Source of the DNA: Paenibacillus plantiphilus
GTDB lineage: Bacteria; Bacillota; Bacilli; Paenibacillales; Paenibacillaceae
DNA length: 64,000 bases
Reading direction: 5' to 3'
Assembly: GCF_927798095.1 (NCBI RefSeq)
Contig: NZ_CAKMMF010000005.1
Span: 186,001-250,000, forward strand
In this document: piece by piece, positions 28,343 to 38,100 of the stretch
Position numbering within the stretch: the stretch's first letter is position 1
How the letters are laid out: each line of letters starts with the position of its first letter
Translations under genes and position numbers: made by a program
The notes under the pieces: model-generated
What the model was told of the DNA's origin: nothing
Databases searched by the model: none
Seen by the model: only the letters and a program-made list of their open reading frames with translations

Positions 28343-28699
28343 ATGTCGGAGACTCTTCTTAAGCTCGTCGGGGCTAAGATTCGTAGCGCCAGAAAGGCAA
28401 AAGGGTTATCTCAGGAACAGCTTGGAGAACAGGCAGGATTCCATTTAACTTATATAGGTGGAGTAGAGCGCGGTACTAGAAACATCTCGTTGGCAAACCT
28501 TGAACGAATTGCTGTCGCACTTGAGATGAAAGCCCATGAGCTGCTTCAATATCATCAAGAATTTGGGGATTTAAGGAATAGAAATGACGCTCTAAAAGAA
28601 GTGATTGATCTGCTCGCTAACCGCGAAGACAGTGAGGTTAGAATGGCAACCCGAATTCTAAATGAGATTTTCCTGGAATACTCCCAAAAACAGAAATAA
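28343..28699 (+). CDS. Xre/Cro-type HTH regulator
   Basis: The 118-residue protein has an N-terminal HTH_3 domain (LVGAKIRSARKAKGLS, then QEQLGEQAGFHLTYIGGVERG) and a C-terminal helical part ending EYSQKQK, likely for dimerisation. The ATG at 28343 was preferred because it places the HTH at the usual distance; an ATG seven codons earlier, at 28322, is also possible. It lies alone in the AT-rich accessory segment, opposite to the small gene at 27884. The target is unknown. Confidence 0.85.
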   Translation: MSETLLKLVGAKIRSARKAKGLSQEQLGEQAGFHLTYIGGVERGTRNISLANLERIAVALEMKAHELLQYHQEFGDLRNRNDALKEVIDLLANREDSEVRMATRILNEIFLEYSQKQK

Positions 28700-29045
28700 A
28701 GTGGAACTCCTGATCCAGCTTGTTATTCTAATCATCTGCATGTGGTTAATTTTGTCCAATTGCAGTGGGACATATCGCTCGAATCCGCCAAAAATACCCG
28801 CATATTCCAATACAGCGAAGTGGTGCATTATAGTCCGCTTCTTTTTTATTTGCTTACACACAAGCCCTACAAACGACTGTTGACTAGTAAATGGAAAATG
28901 CTTACTATAAGAAACAAGTATCGGGAATTTTTGAAGATTCCAAATCGAATTCATAATCTAAAGAATCTCCACATTCAACTATGACAAGGAGGGAGCTCAT
29001 GTTGAATTATCCCTCTTATATTTTTCTGAAAGGGAGTTGATCACG
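28700..29045. other. AT-rich spacer without a clear gene
   Basis: Several overlapping short frames exist, the longest 80 codons from a GTG at 28742, but none has a good ribosome binding site or a recognisable product. I see nothing else. Confidence 0.35.
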
Positions 29046-29303
29046 ATGAAGTACATGGTAAGCGCACTTTTTTTCACAGTTAGTTTTATGATGTATGCTT
29101 TAACTGAAGTCATTGAAGTTGTCGTTCACAAAGCAATTATTGCCTATCTTACAGTCAACCAGGCCGCCTACTCTGAGGATATGTTCCAACTCGATTTTCA
29201 AACGATTAAAGTCGTTTTTCTGTGGTTTACAGTTGCATTTGGACTACTGGCTATTTACTCATTTATTGCAGAGGAGAGAAAAATAAATAAAGCCAATAGA
29301 TAA
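29046..29303 (+). CDS. Small two-helix membrane protein
   Basis: The 85-residue protein has two predicted membrane helices: about MVSALFFTVSFMMYALTEVI at the front and VVFLWFTVAFGLLAIYSFI near the end. A polar loop rich in Gln and Asp lies between them. The ATG at 29046 is nine bases after GGGAG; a TTG three codons earlier touches that site and is unlikely. Function unknown. It is the last gene before the right copy of the terminator-bearing repeat. Confidence 0.6.
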   Translation: MKYMVSALFFTVSFMMYALTEVIEVVVHKAIIAYLTVNQAAYSEDMFQLDFQTIKVVFLWFTVAFGLLAIYSFIAEERKINKANR

Positions 29304-29334
29304 ACGCTATTTGGTACGTCGAGCGACTGGAAGC

Positions 29335-29426
29335 AGCAGGTATAAGCCTCGTTGCTTTCCTGCAAAAGCAGGGTCATAAAAGTTGGAGCGGAAACGTTAC
29401 GTTTTCCCTCCAACTTTTTATTTTAG
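29335..29426 (+). repeat. Terminator-bearing direct repeat, right copy
   Basis: Diverged direct copy of the unit at 27732-27828. It carries the same hairpin (29378-29421, with GTTGGAGCGGAAACG and its complement) and T tail. It is joined directly to a solo IS1182-type terminal repeat. Confidence 0.85.
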
Positions 29427-29445
29427 GGGCTTATTGAACAGCCCC
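29424..29445 (+). repeat. Solo IS1182-type right terminal repeat
   Basis: TAGGGGCTTATTGAACAGCC (and CC) matches, in 20 of 22 positions and in the same orientation, the end that follows the transposase stop codon at 33581-33602. No transposase adjoins it, so an element end has been left behind. Confidence 0.7.
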
Positions 29446-29466
29446 TTCGCCGTATTCCAAGCATCT

Positions 29467-30051
29467 TTATATTTCAATATACTTAGAATATCTATTTTTC
29501 ATTTCTTTCCCCATGTTCATTGAGCTAAATTCTAATGCATCATGGAAATCTATCCTCGATGCGCTCAAAATTAGTTCTCGGCTCGCAGTATCGTTTTGTT
29601 CAAAAAAGTATCTTGGAAGATTGTGAAGAGATCGAATAATATCATGGATTAAATTTTTATGAACGTTGGAGATAAATACCCTTTTGATCTTTAATATGTT
29701 TAACAACTCAGAAGTTAGCTCTTCCATTAAATCGACTATTGTTTCATCTTCACTATTTTTACTGTTTTGCAATACATCTATATACGCTTCTTCTTTCAAT
29801 TTTACGATCAAATCGAAAGATGTCTGATAATATTGTTTCGCTTCTTTAGTCATTTCACACAGTTCTATGTACTGATTTAATATGTTCTTATCTGCTTCCG
29901 AAAAACTGACATCTTTCATACGGGAGATCGTATTTTTCCATAATTCAGCTTCTCGTAGTATAAAATTCCTATATCCGTATTTCCAAACCTGACTGTACAC
30001 CCTTCCTTTTTCAAGAACAAAACCGTTATACAAAATCACTGCATACAATGT
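29467..30051 (-). CDS. Putative immunity-type protein; start depends on a poly-A tract
   Basis: The protein of about 193 residues is mostly helical, rich in Leu, Glu and Lys, without signal or membrane segments, and not recognised. In the present frame the first start is the TTG that opens LYAVILYNGF, far from any ribosome binding site. A well-placed GGAGG-N9-TTG upstream reads into a run of nine As in another frame. With eight As that TTG would join this frame as MKKNTLYAVIL. The upstream toxin fragment is in the same frame and is separated only by its stop codon. By position it would be the immunity protein of that toxin module. The end coordinate is approximate. Confidence 0.6.
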   Translation of the reverse strand, partial: TLYAVILYNGFVLEKGRVYSQVWKYGYRNFILREAELWKNTISRMKDVSFSEADKNILNQYIELCEMTKEAKQYYQTSFDLIVKLKEEAYIDVLQNSKNSEDETIVDLMEELTSELLNILKIKRVFISNVHKNLIHDIIRSLHNLPRYFFEQNDTASRELILSASRIDFHDALEFSSMNMGKEMKNRYSKYIEI

Positions 30052-30060
30052 GTTTTTTTT

Positions 30061-30360
30061 TCAAATACGCCCCTCCTTATTCCACTTATTCACTTGAGAG
30101 TTTGTTCTTGGAGAAGTACCATTTTTATTTAGTGGTTGTCCACTTATTCCAGTTTTAGCAACGTCTCCTGTAGCCTTTTCTGATATTTCATAACCATGTT
30201 GTGGTTTTGTGCTAGCCTTACTATTACCATTAGGGACTTTTCCCGGCCCCTCAGTATCCAATCCATCTCCAGCCTTCGAAGACTTCCCTAAATTAACTTT
30301 TGTAGTACTCTCCTCAATTACATCATCCGCTTTATCTCCCCAATTGAAAAGCTTAGGCAC
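30061..30360 (-). pseudogene. Orphan, truncated toxin-tip fragment
   Basis: The 99-residue frame has a linker rich in Gly, Lys and Asn, then a tip containing STKPQHGYEISEK, KTGISGQPLNKNGTSPR and QVNKWNKEG. I recognise this block from C-terminal tips of Rhs and T7SS polymorphic toxins, where a further 40 or so residues normally follow; here it stops at EGRI. Upstream, in frame, lie a GTG start, a poly-A run and then TAA, so the toxin body is missing. It is either a silent cassette awaiting recombination onto a full-length toxin or a decayed remnant. Confidence 0.65.
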
Positions 30361-30675
30361 TTTTTTTTACATGCTTAAGTGGCGGAATAAAGATACTGAA
30401 CCCCGACACCAGATAATCGCCAAAAGATATTATAAATGTTTTAGCAGAGTTGCCTATGTCAAATGAACCCTTTCAATAGATGAGACTTACAACGTGACAG
30501 TAAGATCAGGGCATATTCCAACTTGAACCATGAGGTAGGAATATGCCTCTTTGCATGCCCAAAATCAAAGGTGGAAGAAAATATTTACAAAGCAGATACA
30601 TGAAGTTGACGTAAATGCAATCCTAGATTTCATGCCAAGAGTAGGCTCCGTAAAAGGGAAAAACCTGTTAACCAG
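30361..30675. other. Spacer between opposed toxin modules
   Basis: A hairpin at 30509-30544 (GGCATATTCC / GGAATATGCC, then TCTTT) looks like a plus-strand terminator although no plus-strand gene precedes it, so its gene has probably been lost. From about 30600 the plus strand reads VDVNAILDFMPRVGSVKGK, which resembles a pre-toxin segment, in a different frame from the toxin tip that follows. This is the eroded front of that toxin. Confidence 0.55.
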
Positions 30676-31440
30676 ATGGCGATCATCCAGCGGGCAGCGA
30701 TGGGTGAGATGCCGGAAGATATTCTCCGAGCAATTGGGAAGAACGGATTAAATGCTTCGAGTGAAACGCTATTAATGACAGCGGCAAAAGGAGGTATAAT
30801 AAAACCAGGTCTGTGGAAGGGAAGCATTACTGCAAACGATATCTCGCAATTAACCCCCTCGCAGCTGAAAGAAATGGACAAGCTGCTGCAAGCAGGCAAG
30901 ATCTTGGATGATGCAGAGATCCAGCGGGTCGGGGACACGACAGTCCCGAATCCAATCAAGCCACCGGAGAAACCACCGGTGACTAAGGGGACGGGTAAAC
31001 TTCCAAATCGTATTTTTGATGAATATGGTAATCCTCTCCCCTATGGCTTTTCTAACGTCAAACAATATAATGATTTTGTTAAAGTCATGAAAGCTGATTT
31101 ACCAGCGGGAACACAAATTTTATTCCAAGGAAGTTCTGTTTCAGGGAAAAGCTATAAATCTGGTAAAGTTTTTGATGAAGGAAGGGTTAGTGATTTTGAC
31201 ATTGCTTTGGTAAATGATGATTTATTTCTTGAGGCACTGGAGATAGGGAGAAAGGGTGGTTTTAAAATGAAAACAGACTCGAATCGAATAGGACCACTTG
31301 ATAAAGACCAACTTGCGGAATTAGGATTAAAGAAACTCATAGATAAACTATCGAAGGAAGCTGGAAGGCCTGTTAGCTTTATGCTTTGTGAAAGTGTAGA
31401 ACAAGCACTTAAAAGACCCAGCTTAATGGTGACGCCATGA
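30676..31440 (+). pseudogene. Orphan toxin C-terminal module, nucleotidyltransferase-like
   Basis: The 254-residue open frame carries a helical pre-toxin remnant (about 1-90), a Pro/Lys-rich linker (TVPNPIKPPEKPPV), and a tip with a nucleotidyltransferase-type signature: FQGSSVSGKSYK, then RVSDFDIAL, giving the G-S...D-x-D arrangement of pol-beta-like enzymes. Similar tips occur at the C-termini of polymorphic toxins. No ribosome binding site precedes the ATG, and the pre-toxin segment just upstream is in another frame, so the large toxin has lost its front by deletion and frameshift. The following immunity gene overlaps it by four bases (ATGA). Enzymatic role inferred. Confidence 0.65.
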
Positions 31441-31838
31441 CAGAAAAATATATAAAGCTTGGAGCAACTATAGATGATATTGACAAAGTAACAAATGACT
31501 TGCGTAATTTGTTGCAAATTAATTTTTCAGAACACGAAAGTAGTTACTGGGGTATTTATAATTTGGCGAAGTTATCTGATTCAGAGGAGATTAAATTAGG
31601 ATTTAACTATGTAGATGATGACTGGAGAGAGGAAGACCATACAGACTGTCCTTTAATACTCGAATTAAATTGCTTACAACAAGCAGAAGAGACGATGAAC
31701 TTGCTGTGTGATAAACTGTCGTATCTAGTGCCCTTATACATGAAGGAAATTGACTCTGAAATCTCTTCAAAGAAATATATTTTTGAGAAAAGCCAACCAA
31801 AGCTTGTGTACGAACATTTTTATAAAAAAAGGAAATAA
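31437..31838 (+). CDS. Putative immunity protein for the nucleotidyltransferase-like tip
   Basis: The 133-residue acidic protein starts at an ATG that overlaps the toxin stop as ATGA, which is the classic coupled position for an immunity gene. No signal peptide or membrane segment is seen. It has no motif that I know; a Trp-rich block (SSYWGIYNLAKL) and a DDDWREEDHTDC acidic turn are notable. The frame is intact although its toxin is truncated, as expected for orphan immunity genes kept for protection against kin. Confidence 0.65.
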   Translation: MTEKYIKLGATIDDIDKVTNDLRNLLQINFSEHESSYWGIYNLAKLSDSEEIKLGFNYVDDDWREEDHTDCPLILELNCLQQAEETMNLLCDKLSYLVPLYMKEIDSEISSKKYIFEKSQPKLVYEHFYKKRK

Positions 31839-31962
31839 AAAACTTCTTGAGAATAAAATTAGCATCACAGATATTGTATAGGGTTGGTCTGTCAAGATTT
31901 TTGAGTAAATCATTTACAATCCAAACAACAAGATCGTACAATCTAACCAACAAAGCCACAAT

Positions 31963-31988
31963 ACGAGCTAGTCGCTCGTGTTTTATTT
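31963..31988 (+). terminator. Small terminator-like hairpin
   Basis: ACGAGC-TAGTC-GCTCGT (31963-31979) followed by GTTTTATTT. Confidence 0.6.
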
Positions 31989-31995
31989 CATTCTC

Positions 31996-32278
31996 CGAAA
32001 TGGATGGTAAACGGCTTGGTGAGATTCAGATTGAGAATAAACCGTCTGCATTTGATGACCTGATGAAGTTCGTCAAGAAGCATACGACAAAAGGCTTGAC
32101 CCCTGTTTATGGGATGGAAGATATAGGCGGCAACGGCAGAGCCTTAACCGTTCCCTGTCGAGAAGAAGCAAGTTGTTAAGGAAGTCAATTCCGCCTTGTC
32201 TTACAGCGAACGAATGAGCCATGCCACGACCGAAAAGAGTGATAGTTGGGATGCGTTCTGCATCGCCAAGGTGCTTTG
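31996..32278 (+). pseudogene. IS110-family transposase fragment
   Basis: In frame, GKRLGEIQIENKPSAFDDL, KGLTPVYGMEDIGG and then, after a frameshift near 32150, VKEVNSALSYSERM and DSWDAFCIAKVL form the well-known N-terminal (DEDD) half of IS110-type transposases. Both ends are missing: the start is replaced by unrelated AT-rich DNA and the 3' part is cut off at the junction with an IS1182-type fragment. It cannot encode an active enzyme. Confidence 0.8.
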
Positions 32279-32280
32279 GT

Positions 32281-33582
32281 CCTAGAAGAATTGGGGTTTC
32301 AGGTGTATTCGGGCTCCAAAGCGGGGCAAGAACCTTACAGTCGGCAAGAGCTTCTCAAGCTTTATCTTTACTGCTATATGAACGGTATCCGATCCTCTCG
32401 CAAGATGGAATCCGAGACGAAAAGAAATATTGAACTGATGTGGCTGATTAGTAAGCTCCAGCCAGATCACGGTACTTTATCTGCTTTCATGAAGAGTAAC
32501 CAATCGGCCATAAAAAAGCTGTTTAAAGAATTCACCTTACTGTTAAAAGGTTTCGGGCTAATTGATGGTCGACTTGTCGCGATTGACGGCACAAAAATAA
32601 AGACGAACTGCTCTAAAAAGAAACACTTTAATGACAACATTATCAGTAAGAAGCTGGAGCATATCGATGAAAAAATCGATGCCTATTTGCGCGACTTTTT
32701 AACGGAGGACAATCGCCTTAAAAGCAGGACATCACAGAAAAGTTAGAGGTTTATCACGAGAGAATGCACAAGTTGCAGGCAATGAAACAAGAACTCAAGG
32801 AAACAGGTGAAATTCAGCTGTGTGTTACTGATCCGGATGCCAAATCGATGAAAAACAACGGGAAGTATGAAGTTTGCTTCAATGTTCAAACTGCAGTGGA
32901 TAGCAAGTATAAATTGATCGTGGACTGTGATACGGTCAATGATGTCAATGATCAAGGGCAACTGTCCAATATGGCAAAGAGAACAAAGCAAGTTTTCCGT
33001 AATCAGAAAATCACAATTCTGGCCGATACAGGATATTACAACTATCTTGAAATCATCGACGTTGTCGACGAAAACACCGAACTCTTAATAAAGCCACAGA
33101 AGGGAAAGCATAACAAAGTAGTTAGCGGATTTGATAAAGGGAACTTTGAGTATGATGCCATAAACGATAGATATATTTGCCCGTTGGGTTATGAATTACC
33201 TTTCAAATGGAATGGGCGTTACACCTGCGAAGCCTTAGATATTTGCGGACAAAAGGGATGCACATCTGCCAAAGGTGGGAGGTCGGTAACCAGACTTATA
33301 GATGAAGAAGTGATTGGACAGATTGCCGAAAATACCCATAGTAAAAGCAATGCATATAAGCAAAGAGCGGCAATCATTGAGCACCCTTTTGGGACGATAA
33401 AACGTCACCTGGGATATACATACTTTTTAACGCGAGGATTGGCATCAGTAAGCACTGAGACCAATCTGATTTGTCTTGCCTATAATCTCAAGAGATTGAT
33501 CAAAATAAAGGGAGTGAAAGAGCTCATATGTCTCTTCAGAGACCGAGCTCCTTCGATTTCTAATATGCACAACTCGACTTAG
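32281..33582 (+). pseudogene. IS1182-family transposase, truncated and frameshifted
   Basis: The frame from about 32281 reads LEELGFQVYSG, then RQELLKLYLYCYMNGIRSSRK and VAIDGTKIKTNCSKK, which is typical of the IS1182 DDE transposases. It shifts frame near 32725 (EDNRLK to DITEKLEVYH) and continues with TDPDAKSMKN, ILADTGYYN, IEHPFGTIKRHLGY and a stop at 33582. The first 40 or so residues are missing because the gene is fused to an IS110 fragment. The catalytic segments are in separate frames, so the element is inactive unless frameshifting restores them. Confidence 0.85.
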
Positions 33583-33602
33583 GGACTTATTGGACAGCCC
33601 CA
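33581..33602 (+). repeat. IS1182-type right terminal repeat
   Basis: TAGGGACTTATTGGACAGCC (and CC) begins inside the transposase stop codon, the usual end of this family. A near-identical solo copy is at 29424-29445. Confidence 0.75.
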
Positions 33603-33688
33603 TGTCTGGACATTCATGCTTTGCTTGTGAGCGTTGCTGTGTTATGCCGGAGCTTGCAAGCCGCTCCCGCAGCATGTGGTCGGCCGGC

Positions 33689-34879
33689 TTATGAAGCGGC
33701 CGCAGCTGCCCGGGAGGCTTGCCGCTGGAGCAGAATCGCACAGACAATAAGGAGCAGCATAACGAGTGCAATAGCTGCGAATAGCCAGCGAGTGGCATCC
33801 GGTCCATGCTGATCCATGAACCATCCTGCCAGCTTGGGCAGAAACGCTCCGCCGATACCGCCGAAGCCGATTAGCAGGCTCGTTGTTTTCTCGGTCATGC
33901 CGGGCATCGCGCGGTTGGCAAATACAAGCGCTATGGCGAACATGCCGGACATGGTCAAACCGGCGATTGTAGTCAGGATGAACGTATCTGCTGTTCCGTC
34001 CCGCCAACCCATAAGGGCGAACAGCACCGCCGATATGATGCAGGTGAGGAGCAAATAAGCGCCTCCTCCAATACGATCGGCGATTTGCCCTGCCGCCATA
34101 CGGCCGATGACCATCGCTCCCCAGAACAGGCTGATCGCCAGCGTTGCCGAGGATTCAGTCAATCCGTTGGTCTGTACAAGCAAAGAAGGCAAATAATGAA
34201 CATAGCTCATCTCTAATCCGACATAGATAGCGAAGAACAGGGCACAGGCGATCAGGACCGCAACGCCGTAGCGCCGATTTACAGGCTTGCCCGCGCTCTG
34301 CTTCTCATCTGCGTCTGTATGCGCAAACGGAGCATTCACAATTGACGGCCAGTAAATGATCCACAGCACCAATGCCACGACAGCGAGCAGCCCGACAAAG
34401 CCGAATGCCGCTTTCCAATAGCTGATTTTAATCAGCGCAGCGCCAGCGAAAGGCATGATGAGCGCGCCCACGCCGAAAAATATTTCGACGCGGCTCATCG
34501 CAGTATTCGCCTTCTTCCCGGCAGCGCCAATAACGAGAGAGCCGATCACAGCCTCCAGCGTTCCCAGGCCGAAGCCTGCGACTGGAGCGATGGCAAGCAT
34601 GACGCCCCACGGGGGGAGCAGGGTGTAGATCGTCTCCGCTGCGGCGGTTATTCCTAATAAGAGAAGAATAATGAGCTTTTTGTTAAAGCGCCGTATTAGC
34701 CAGGGAGTGCTGAATATACCGAGCAATCCGCCGAGGAATTGATGCATGACAAGCTGACCGCCGTCACCGTATTGGACGCCATAGGCATGAACCATAGGCT
34801 CCATTACGGCTCCGATTGCAAGCTGTCCAAGTCCCACGACGAAATAGGTTACACATGCCAGAAAAATAAGCCGGGACAA
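33689..34879 (-). CDS. MFS transporter, 12-helix
   Basis: The protein of about 396 residues has 12 predicted membrane helices in two halves with a polar loop near residues 185-205 (HTDADEKQSAGKPVN). A loop motif with RRFNKK follows helix 2. It resembles the sugar/small-solute MFS group (FucP- or YfkF-like), but its substrate is not identifiable. Start: AAAGGAG lies eight bases before a TTG at 34879 (MSRLIFLACV), whereas the upstream GTG at 34897 lies before that site. The gene is divergent from the RND pump. Confidence 0.85.
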   Translation of the reverse strand: MSRLIFLACVTYFVVGLGQLAIGAVMEPMVHAYGVQYGDGGQLVMHQFLGGLLGIFSTPWLIRRFNKKLIILLLLGITAAAETIYTLLPPWGVMLAIAPVAGFGLGTLEAVIGSLVIGAAGKKANTAMSRVEIFFGVGALIMPFAGAALIKISYWKAAFGFVGLLAVVALVLWIIYWPSIVNAPFAHTDADEKQSAGKPVNRRYGVAVLIACALFFAIYVGLEMSYVHYLPSLLVQTNGLTESSATLAISLFWGAMVIGRMAAGQIADRIGGGAYLLLTCIISAVLFALMGWRDGTADTFILTTIAGLTMSGMFAIALVFANRAMPGMTEKTTSLLIGFGGIGGAFLPKLAGWFMDQHGPDATRWLFAAIALVMLLLIVCAILLQRQASRAAAAAS

Positions 34880-35054
34880 ATTGAAATCTCCTTTCACTAA
34901 TCAATGCACACTTTCTTACCATACCACCGAAAGCGATTTTTGAGTACAGAAACATCCCTTGGAACAGAAACTGAGCCCGATAGGCAATAACTGAAAAAAT
35001 TGCTTATACCATGAACTGGTCTTAAGTCCAGTATCAGGTGCGTCTGGAGCGGTA

Positions 35055-35082
35055 TTGAATATCCTAGTAAATGGTATATACT
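35055..35082 (+). promoter_or_regulatory. Promoter of the RND pump gene
   Basis: TTGAAT (35055-35060) and TATACT (35077-35082), 16 bp apart, 44 bases before the start. Confidence 0.65.
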
Positions 35083-35125
35083 TTATGAGGTGAATCATTA
35101 CATAAATAAAGGGAGATTAAGAGAT

Positions 35126-38100
35126 ATGGGTTCAATAATCCGATTCAGTATGAAGAACACAGTAGCGGTTCTGCTTATTATTATCGTTTTAATAGGCGGC
35201 GGGCTGTATGCTGCGGGGAATATGAAAATGGAGATGTATCCCGATGTGGACATCCCGTACATGCACGTCAATATTATTTATCCCGGGGCATCGCCAGAGC
35301 AATCCATGCGGGATATCGGCGAACCGCTTGAGAAGGCGCTGGCTAATATTGACGGAGTCAACAATATTTACACCTGGGGCAGTCCGAACCGGTTTCAAGC
35401 GGTTCTGAAGACAGATATGTCTGCCAGCATGGATGAAGTGGAGCAGGAGGTCCGCGATGCGCTTGCGAAGACGAAGCTTCCGGACACAGCTCAAGAGCCG
35501 ATGGTTATGCGCGAGAAGATGGACCCGGAGGTCTACGAGATTGCCTTCTCGGGGCCGGATCAGGACCTGCTTCAGCAGTTTATTGAAGAAACGGCAGCTC
35601 CGGCTATCCGCTCAGTCGAAGGTGTGGATTCGATCGAAATGAAAGGCGTGCTCGACAAGCGTGTATACATACGAGTGAAGCCAGAAGCTCTGGCCAAGTA
35701 TCGACTTACACTGGACATGGTACAACAGCTTATTACTGCGAATAATATTTCAGTCCCTATTGGCGACCTGCGCACGGATGAACAAATATTGCCGCTGCGT
35801 ATTAGCGAGACGCTGCAGTCTATCGATGATATTCAGAACATTCGAATACCCGTGAGGCCTTCCGCTGGACAGGAGGGTAATGCCGGATCGCTGAAGCTCG
35901 GTGATATTGCGGATGTTGTTCATGAATCTGTCAATAAGAGTGTTACCCGTCTGAATGGCAAGCCGGCGATCTCCCTTACTGTGCTGGCCAAGGGCGGCGA
36001 GGATGTAGTGGCAATAGTAGGGCAGATAAAAGAGAAGCTCGACGGTTTGACCTATCCGGCGGACATGAAGCGGGAGCAGTTGCTCGACCAATCGGTGGAC
36101 ATCGAGGACTCGGTCTACAGCATGCTTCGCGAGGTGCTGATCGGTGCTTGTATGGCAGTGCTTGTGACACTGCTGTTTCTGCGGAATTTCCGTTCCACAG
36201 TCATTGCTGTCATCTCCATTCCACTGTCTATGTTTGCGTCCTTTATCGTGCTTCAATATCTAGGCTACACCCTTAACATGATGACGCTCGCAGGGATTGC
36301 AGTTGCAATCGGCCGGGTCGTAGATGATTCTATTGTCGTTATTGAAAATATATTCCGGCGCGTGCGCAGCGCCCAGCATCGTGATGGCGAGCTTGTAGAG
36401 CATGCCACTCGCGAGGTTGCTTCTGCGATTACTTCATCCACGTTGACGACGGTTGCGGTGTTTCTGCCGCTGGCATTCGTTCCGGGAATTATCGGGAAGT
36501 TTTTCGTCCCGCTGGCATGGACAATTGTCGTGTCCCTGCTGTTCTCCTTGCTAGTAGCGGTGACGGTTGTGCCACTTATGTCGCGTCTATTCCTGCTCAA
36601 GCTGAAGCATAACGAGCAGCGCGAGAATGGGCTGCAGCGCTTATACCGCCGTGTTCTTCGCTGGTCGCTGGGCCATCGGCTGGCAACGCTCGGAATCGCC
36701 CTGCTGATCTTGGCGGGCAGTGCCTCCATTCCGGCTGCCGGCTTGATCGGATTCAACTTCCTGCCGGCGGAGAAAGCAACGAATTTCAACGTTAGCATCG
36801 GGATGCCGATTGGCTCCACCGCAAGCAATACGGAGCGTGTGGTGGCTAAAATCGAAGAAGAGATCAAGGTCTATCCAGAGGTGCTGAACATCATTGCTTC
36901 CGCCTCGAATGAAAGTGGAAGTGTCGCCTTCCAGCTTGCCAAGGAATCGGATACAGAGCAGATCGTTGATGAGCTGCAGAATAAATTTGCTCTGGTGCAG
37001 GGTGCGAAGAGCATTACGATAGTCGGTACTGGCGGAATCGGCGGTTCGAGCCTGAATTTCATCGTCAATGGATCAGACCTGGCATCCATTGCGGAAGGCA
37101 CAGAGCTAATAACGCAGGCGCTTAAGAAAGTAGAGGGTCTAACTAATATCCGCAACTCCGCAGAAGGCGAAAAGCCAGAGGTAGTCATCGACTTCAATCC
37201 TGACAAGCTTGCGGAGAACGGTCTTACGCCAGCGCACGTGGCGATGAGCCTAAGAACGATGGTAGAAGGGAATACCATCACGCAGGCGGATATTAACAAC
37301 AAGCGAACCGATGTTGTCCTTCAGCTTGATACTGGTCATACAGCATCCGTTGAAATGCTGAAGAAGCAGTCCATTAGCAACGGCCATGGCGGGATCGTTG
37401 CGCTTCATGAGCTCGGTGAGGTAATGGAAACGAACAATGCTACACAGATTTCGCGACTGGACCAGAAGGAGTATCTGCAGGTATATTCGACGATAACTGA
37501 TACGAATACATCGAAGGTAAGCTCCGATGCGTTCGCCGCTATCGATAAATTGAAGCTGCCGGACGGTGTGACCTGGTCCAATGAAGGCGCAGCCAAGGAA
37601 ATGAACGACGGCTTCATTAGTATGGGGATTGCACTGCTGGTTAGTATTGTGCTCGTATACTTCGTCATGCTGCTTGCTTTTGGCGAGGCATTGATGCCGC
37701 TGGTTATCCTTGCTGCCATTCCATTCTCGATTATCGGCGCTATTGTAGGGCTGTATCTGGTTGGAGAACCAATCGGCATGCCGGCCATGATCGGACTTCT
37801 GATGCTGAACGGAATTGTCGTGACGAATGCAATCGTGCTGCTGGACCGTGTGAAGCAGAATGAGCGCAGAGGAATGGAGAAGGGGGAAGCGCTCTTGGAA
37901 GCGGGTGTCACCCGGCTGCGGCCTATACTGATGACAGCCGTTGCAACGATCGGGGCGCTCCTGCCGCTCGCATTATCATCCGAGGCGGGCCTTGTTTCAC
38001 GGGCGCTTGCCATCGTCGTAATTGGAGGTCTTGCCAGCTCGACGCTGTTAACGCTTGTTATCGTTCCGGTTATTTATCATCTTCTGCTTCGTTCGAAGGG

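Noticed and set aside
32221-32433. Short frame MPRPKRVIVGMRS
   Set aside because: Out of frame with both transposase fragments that cover the same bases.
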